Shown piece after piece: positions 33,006-33,390 of a DNA stretch of 33,390 nt. The translations under genes were made by a program, and so were the position numbers. The DNA comes from Prevotella sp. (GTDB lineage: Bacteria > Bacteroidota > Bacteroidia > Bacteroidales > Bacteroidaceae), in NCBI GenBank assembly GCA_024697405.1, contig JAILFU010000165.1, positions 1-33,390 of the forward strand, written 5' to 3'. Under the pieces are notes generated by a model. It was not told the origin of the DNA and ran no database searches. It was given only the letters and a program-made list of their open reading frames with translations. The first letter of the stretch is position 1. Each line of letters begins with the position of its first letter.

Positions 33006-33390
33006 CGCGCGTGCGCGTAATATAGGGGAAAAAATGGAACTACAAGCGCTACTTTGGCATCTAACCAGCTGGAATGCAAACCATTATCGGTAGCTACAAG
33101 TCTCCGTTTCGCGCTACCACTGTAGCTACAGCATCTGCCACCGGCCTTTTCTGCTCAATTCTCTAGAGAATCCGACCAAATACTGCCGCCGTTTGGGAAA
33201 ATACTAACGCCGTTTGGGAAAATACTAACGCTATTTTGAAAAATACTGCCGCCGTTTGGAGAAATACTGCCACCATTTTCCACCTTGCTCTTCCCACAGA
33301 CTTTGCCGCATGTAACATTCCCCATGTTACACACGGCAAAGTCGTTGTCTCAGCCTGTAGCTACTAAAGTAGCTCGCTTTCAAGACCTAT
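33006..33390 (+). repeat. Composite repeat module, right copy (cut by window end)
   Basis: Same order and orientation as 320-760: alternating C/G palindrome (33006-33017); CTACAAGCGCTACTTTGGCATCTAA region; GTAGCTACAAGTCTC (33090-33104); GTAGCTACAG (33112-33121); a 21-bp array; a hairpin (33299-33308 with 33334-33343, inner GTAACAT/ATGTTAC); and a third GTAGCTAC (33357-33364). The module continues to the window edge. Confidence 0.75.
33191..33274 (+). repeat. 21-bp tandem array, four units
   Basis: Units start at 33191, 33212, 33233 and 33254. Each is GTTTGG/ATTTTG plus an A-run, then TACTAACGCC or TACTGCCGCC. The unit is homologous to the left array (465-612) but with a different sub-sequence, so the two arrays have homogenised separately. 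Confidence 0.85.

Overview
The window looks like a chromosomal segment of a gut- or rumen-type Bacteroidales bacterium, most like Prevotella and relatives. The evidence is the repeated promoter word TAnnTTTG (once or twice with TTTG about 19-20 bp upstream), a hybrid two-component system (HTCS) in one polypeptide, GH29/GH5/GH92/GH105 glycoside hydrolases with signal peptides, a C10 (streptopain-like) peptidase with BspA-type leucine-rich repeats, a DUF1573 protein, and C-terminal tails of the form Y-[DN]L-x-G...GIYI-NGKK. There are no tRNA or rRNA genes, no complete insertion sequence, no CRISPR array and no SusC/SusD pair.

Layout: (1) 1-140, end of a probable GH3 enzyme. (2) 141-1331, a gene-free stretch holding a composite repeat module (GTAGCTAC palindromes plus a 21-bp array) and a MITE-like element with terminal inverted repeats. 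(3) 1332-4552, a minus-strand GH5-GH29 pair whose signal peptides are encoded by TCATTTA heptamers. (4) 4790-8170, a large secreted protein with three jelly-roll-like modules, divergent from GH5. (5) 8371-13773, HTCS regulator and GH105 unsaturated glycuronyl hydrolase, suggesting pectin or other uronate-containing glycans as a target. (6) 13950-14333, DUF1573 protein with a strong terminator. (7) 16955-14742, coiled-coil protein, zapA and rny (cell division and RNA decay) on the minus strand. (8) 17717-17088, an unrecognised conserved-looking protein, divergent from (9) 17897-23638, rmlA, a polysaccharide export protein, a chain-length regulator and an L-cysteine desulfidase-family protein, closed by a bidirectional terminator shared with (10) class II fructose-bisphosphate aldolase on the minus strand. 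(11) 25094-28615, C10 peptidase with leucine-rich repeats. (12) 28808-29218, a 45-bp tandem array. (13) 32862-29332, a two-enzyme alpha-mannosidase (GH92 fused to GH125). (14) 33006-33390, a second copy of the composite module in the same orientation as the one at the left end.

The most unusual content is the repeat structure. Heptamer-periodic sequences recur next to promoters, in leaders and inside reading frames. At two signal peptides the heptamer count decides the frame, and a third, shortened copy of the same signal-peptide start lies between the two genes and runs into a stop. A composite non-coding module occurs at both ends of the window. In-frame low-complexity insertions that resemble intergenic repeats occur in the HTCS, the desulfidase and the mannosidase. 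The biochemical theme of the accessory genes is capture and breakdown of host or plant glycans and proteins, next to housekeeping and surface-polysaccharide genes.
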